A DNA stretch of 64,000 nucleotides from Streptomonospora nanhaiensis. GTDB lineage: Bacteria > Actinomycetota > Actinomycetes > Streptosporangiales > Streptosporangiaceae. The DNA lies in NCBI RefSeq assembly GCF_026642255.1, contig NZ_CP113264.1, positions 6,014,001 to 6,078,000 on the forward strand, read 5' to 3'. Each line of letters opens with the position of its first letter. Position 1 is the first letter of the stretch. The position numbers were made by a program, and so were the translations under genes. Below the pieces are notes generated by a model. The model did no database searches. It was not told the origin of the DNA and saw only the letters and a program-made list of their open reading frames with translations. Below are positions 63,753-64,000 of the stretch, piece by piece.

Positions 63753-64000
63753 TCAGGCGCGGGGGTGGGCCCGGCGGTAGGTGTCGCGCAGGCGCTCCAC
63801 GGACACGTGCGTGTAGATCTGCGTGCTGCGCGGGCTGGCGTGGCCCAGGAACTCCTGCACGCTGCGCAGGTCGGCCCCGCCGTTGAGCAGGTGCGTGGCG
63901 GCGCTGTGCCGCAGTCCGTGCGGGGCCCCGTCCGCGCCGGCGGCGCGCAGGTACGCGTGCACGTCCTCACGGGCCTGGCGCACCCCCAGCCGGCCGCCGC
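63753..64000 (-). CDS. xerC: Tyrosine recombinase XerC-like, C-terminal part
   Basis: The gene runs off the right edge, so only about 80 C-terminal residues are seen. They carry the catalytic HGLRHSAATHLL (His-x-x-Arg region), the second His in LGHASPRSTQIY and the nucleophile Tyr in YTHV. ADLRSVQEFLGH is typical of XerC/XerD, which resolve chromosome dimers. Its place next to the rpsB block supports XerC over a phage integrase, but the missing N-terminus leaves some doubt. Confidence 0.8.
   Translation of the reverse strand, partial: GGRLGVRQAREDVHAYLRAAGADGAPHGLRHSAATHLLNGGADLRSVQEFLGHASPRSTQIYTHVSVERLRDTYRRAHPRA

Noticed and set aside
63753..64000. Phage integrase suggesting a prophage edge
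   Set aside because: The motifs are XerC/XerD-like and the neighbours are conserved housekeeping genes, with no phage genes or attachment repeats.

Overview
The window is high-GC actinobacterial chromosome. Codons end almost always in G or C, GTG and TTG starts are common, and many genes overlap by GTGA. The gene content (conservon operon, GlgE alpha-glucan pathway, GuaB1, DprE1/DprE2, rpsB-tsf-pyrH-frr-cdsA block) suggests a filamentous or spore-forming actinomycete, most likely Nocardiopsis or a close relative; the genus is inference. I see no rRNA, tRNA, insertion sequence or prophage. Nearly all of the window is ordinary chromosomal housekeeping and envelope metabolism.

Layout. 0.2-3.5 kb: guaB1, endonuclease V and a membrane-anchored M23 peptidase. 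3.7-7.7 kb: a TetR-controlled export operon (degenerate ABC ATPase, YhgE/Pip membrane protein, TetR regulator, small membrane protein) with a perfect operator-like palindrome at its promoter, followed by a convergent RDD membrane protein. 9.4-13.4 kb: a complete conservon (cvnABCD). 13.7-18.3 kb: three tandem MpaB/DUF2236 oxygenase genes, the middle one an exact chimera of its neighbours, then a GPH-type transporter. 18.3-27.8 kb: an envelope cluster with dprE2, dprE1 and ubiA (decaprenyl-phospho-arabinose synthesis), a DUF3068 protein, an acyltransferase, a GT-C-like membrane protein and two methyltransferases. 27.8-30.7 kb: aldehyde dehydrogenase and a HlyC/CorC protein. 31.0-33.6 kb: a type VII secretion-like trio (small acidic helical protein, DUF1023 hydrolase, lipoprotein). 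33.6-40.4 kb: a LigD-type polymerase, etfBA, an unusual membrane Ser/Thr kinase and an enoyl-CoA hydratase. 40.4-43.6 kb: ykoEDC under a TPP riboswitch. 43.7-46.1 kb: a class A penicillin-binding protein. 46.8-55.0 kb: glgE-treS-mak-glgB. 55.3-58.0 kb: an APC permease and an aminotransferase. 58.1-62.5 kb: cdsA, frr, pyrH, tsf, rpsB. 62.8-64 kb: a secreted M23 protein, three 61-bp-periodic repeats and the 3' part of a XerC-like recombinase.

How the genes work together. treS and mak turn trehalose into maltose 1-phosphate, glgE polymerises it and glgB branches the chain. ubiA, dprE1 and dprE2 would make decaprenyl-phospho-arabinose for the neighbouring envelope genes. ykoEDC imports a thiamine precursor when thiamine pyrophosphate is low. 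The conservon is a membrane signalling complex that may control the adjoining oxygenases.

The strongest unusual observations are the recombinant oxygenase array, with crossover confined to a 70-bp identity tract; DprE1 with alanine at the benzothiazinone-target cysteine; the kinase with a 16-17-residue T-x-R-I repeat and a Ca-binding-like loop; the type VII-like hydrolase trio; and the 61-bp-periodic repeats beside xerC.
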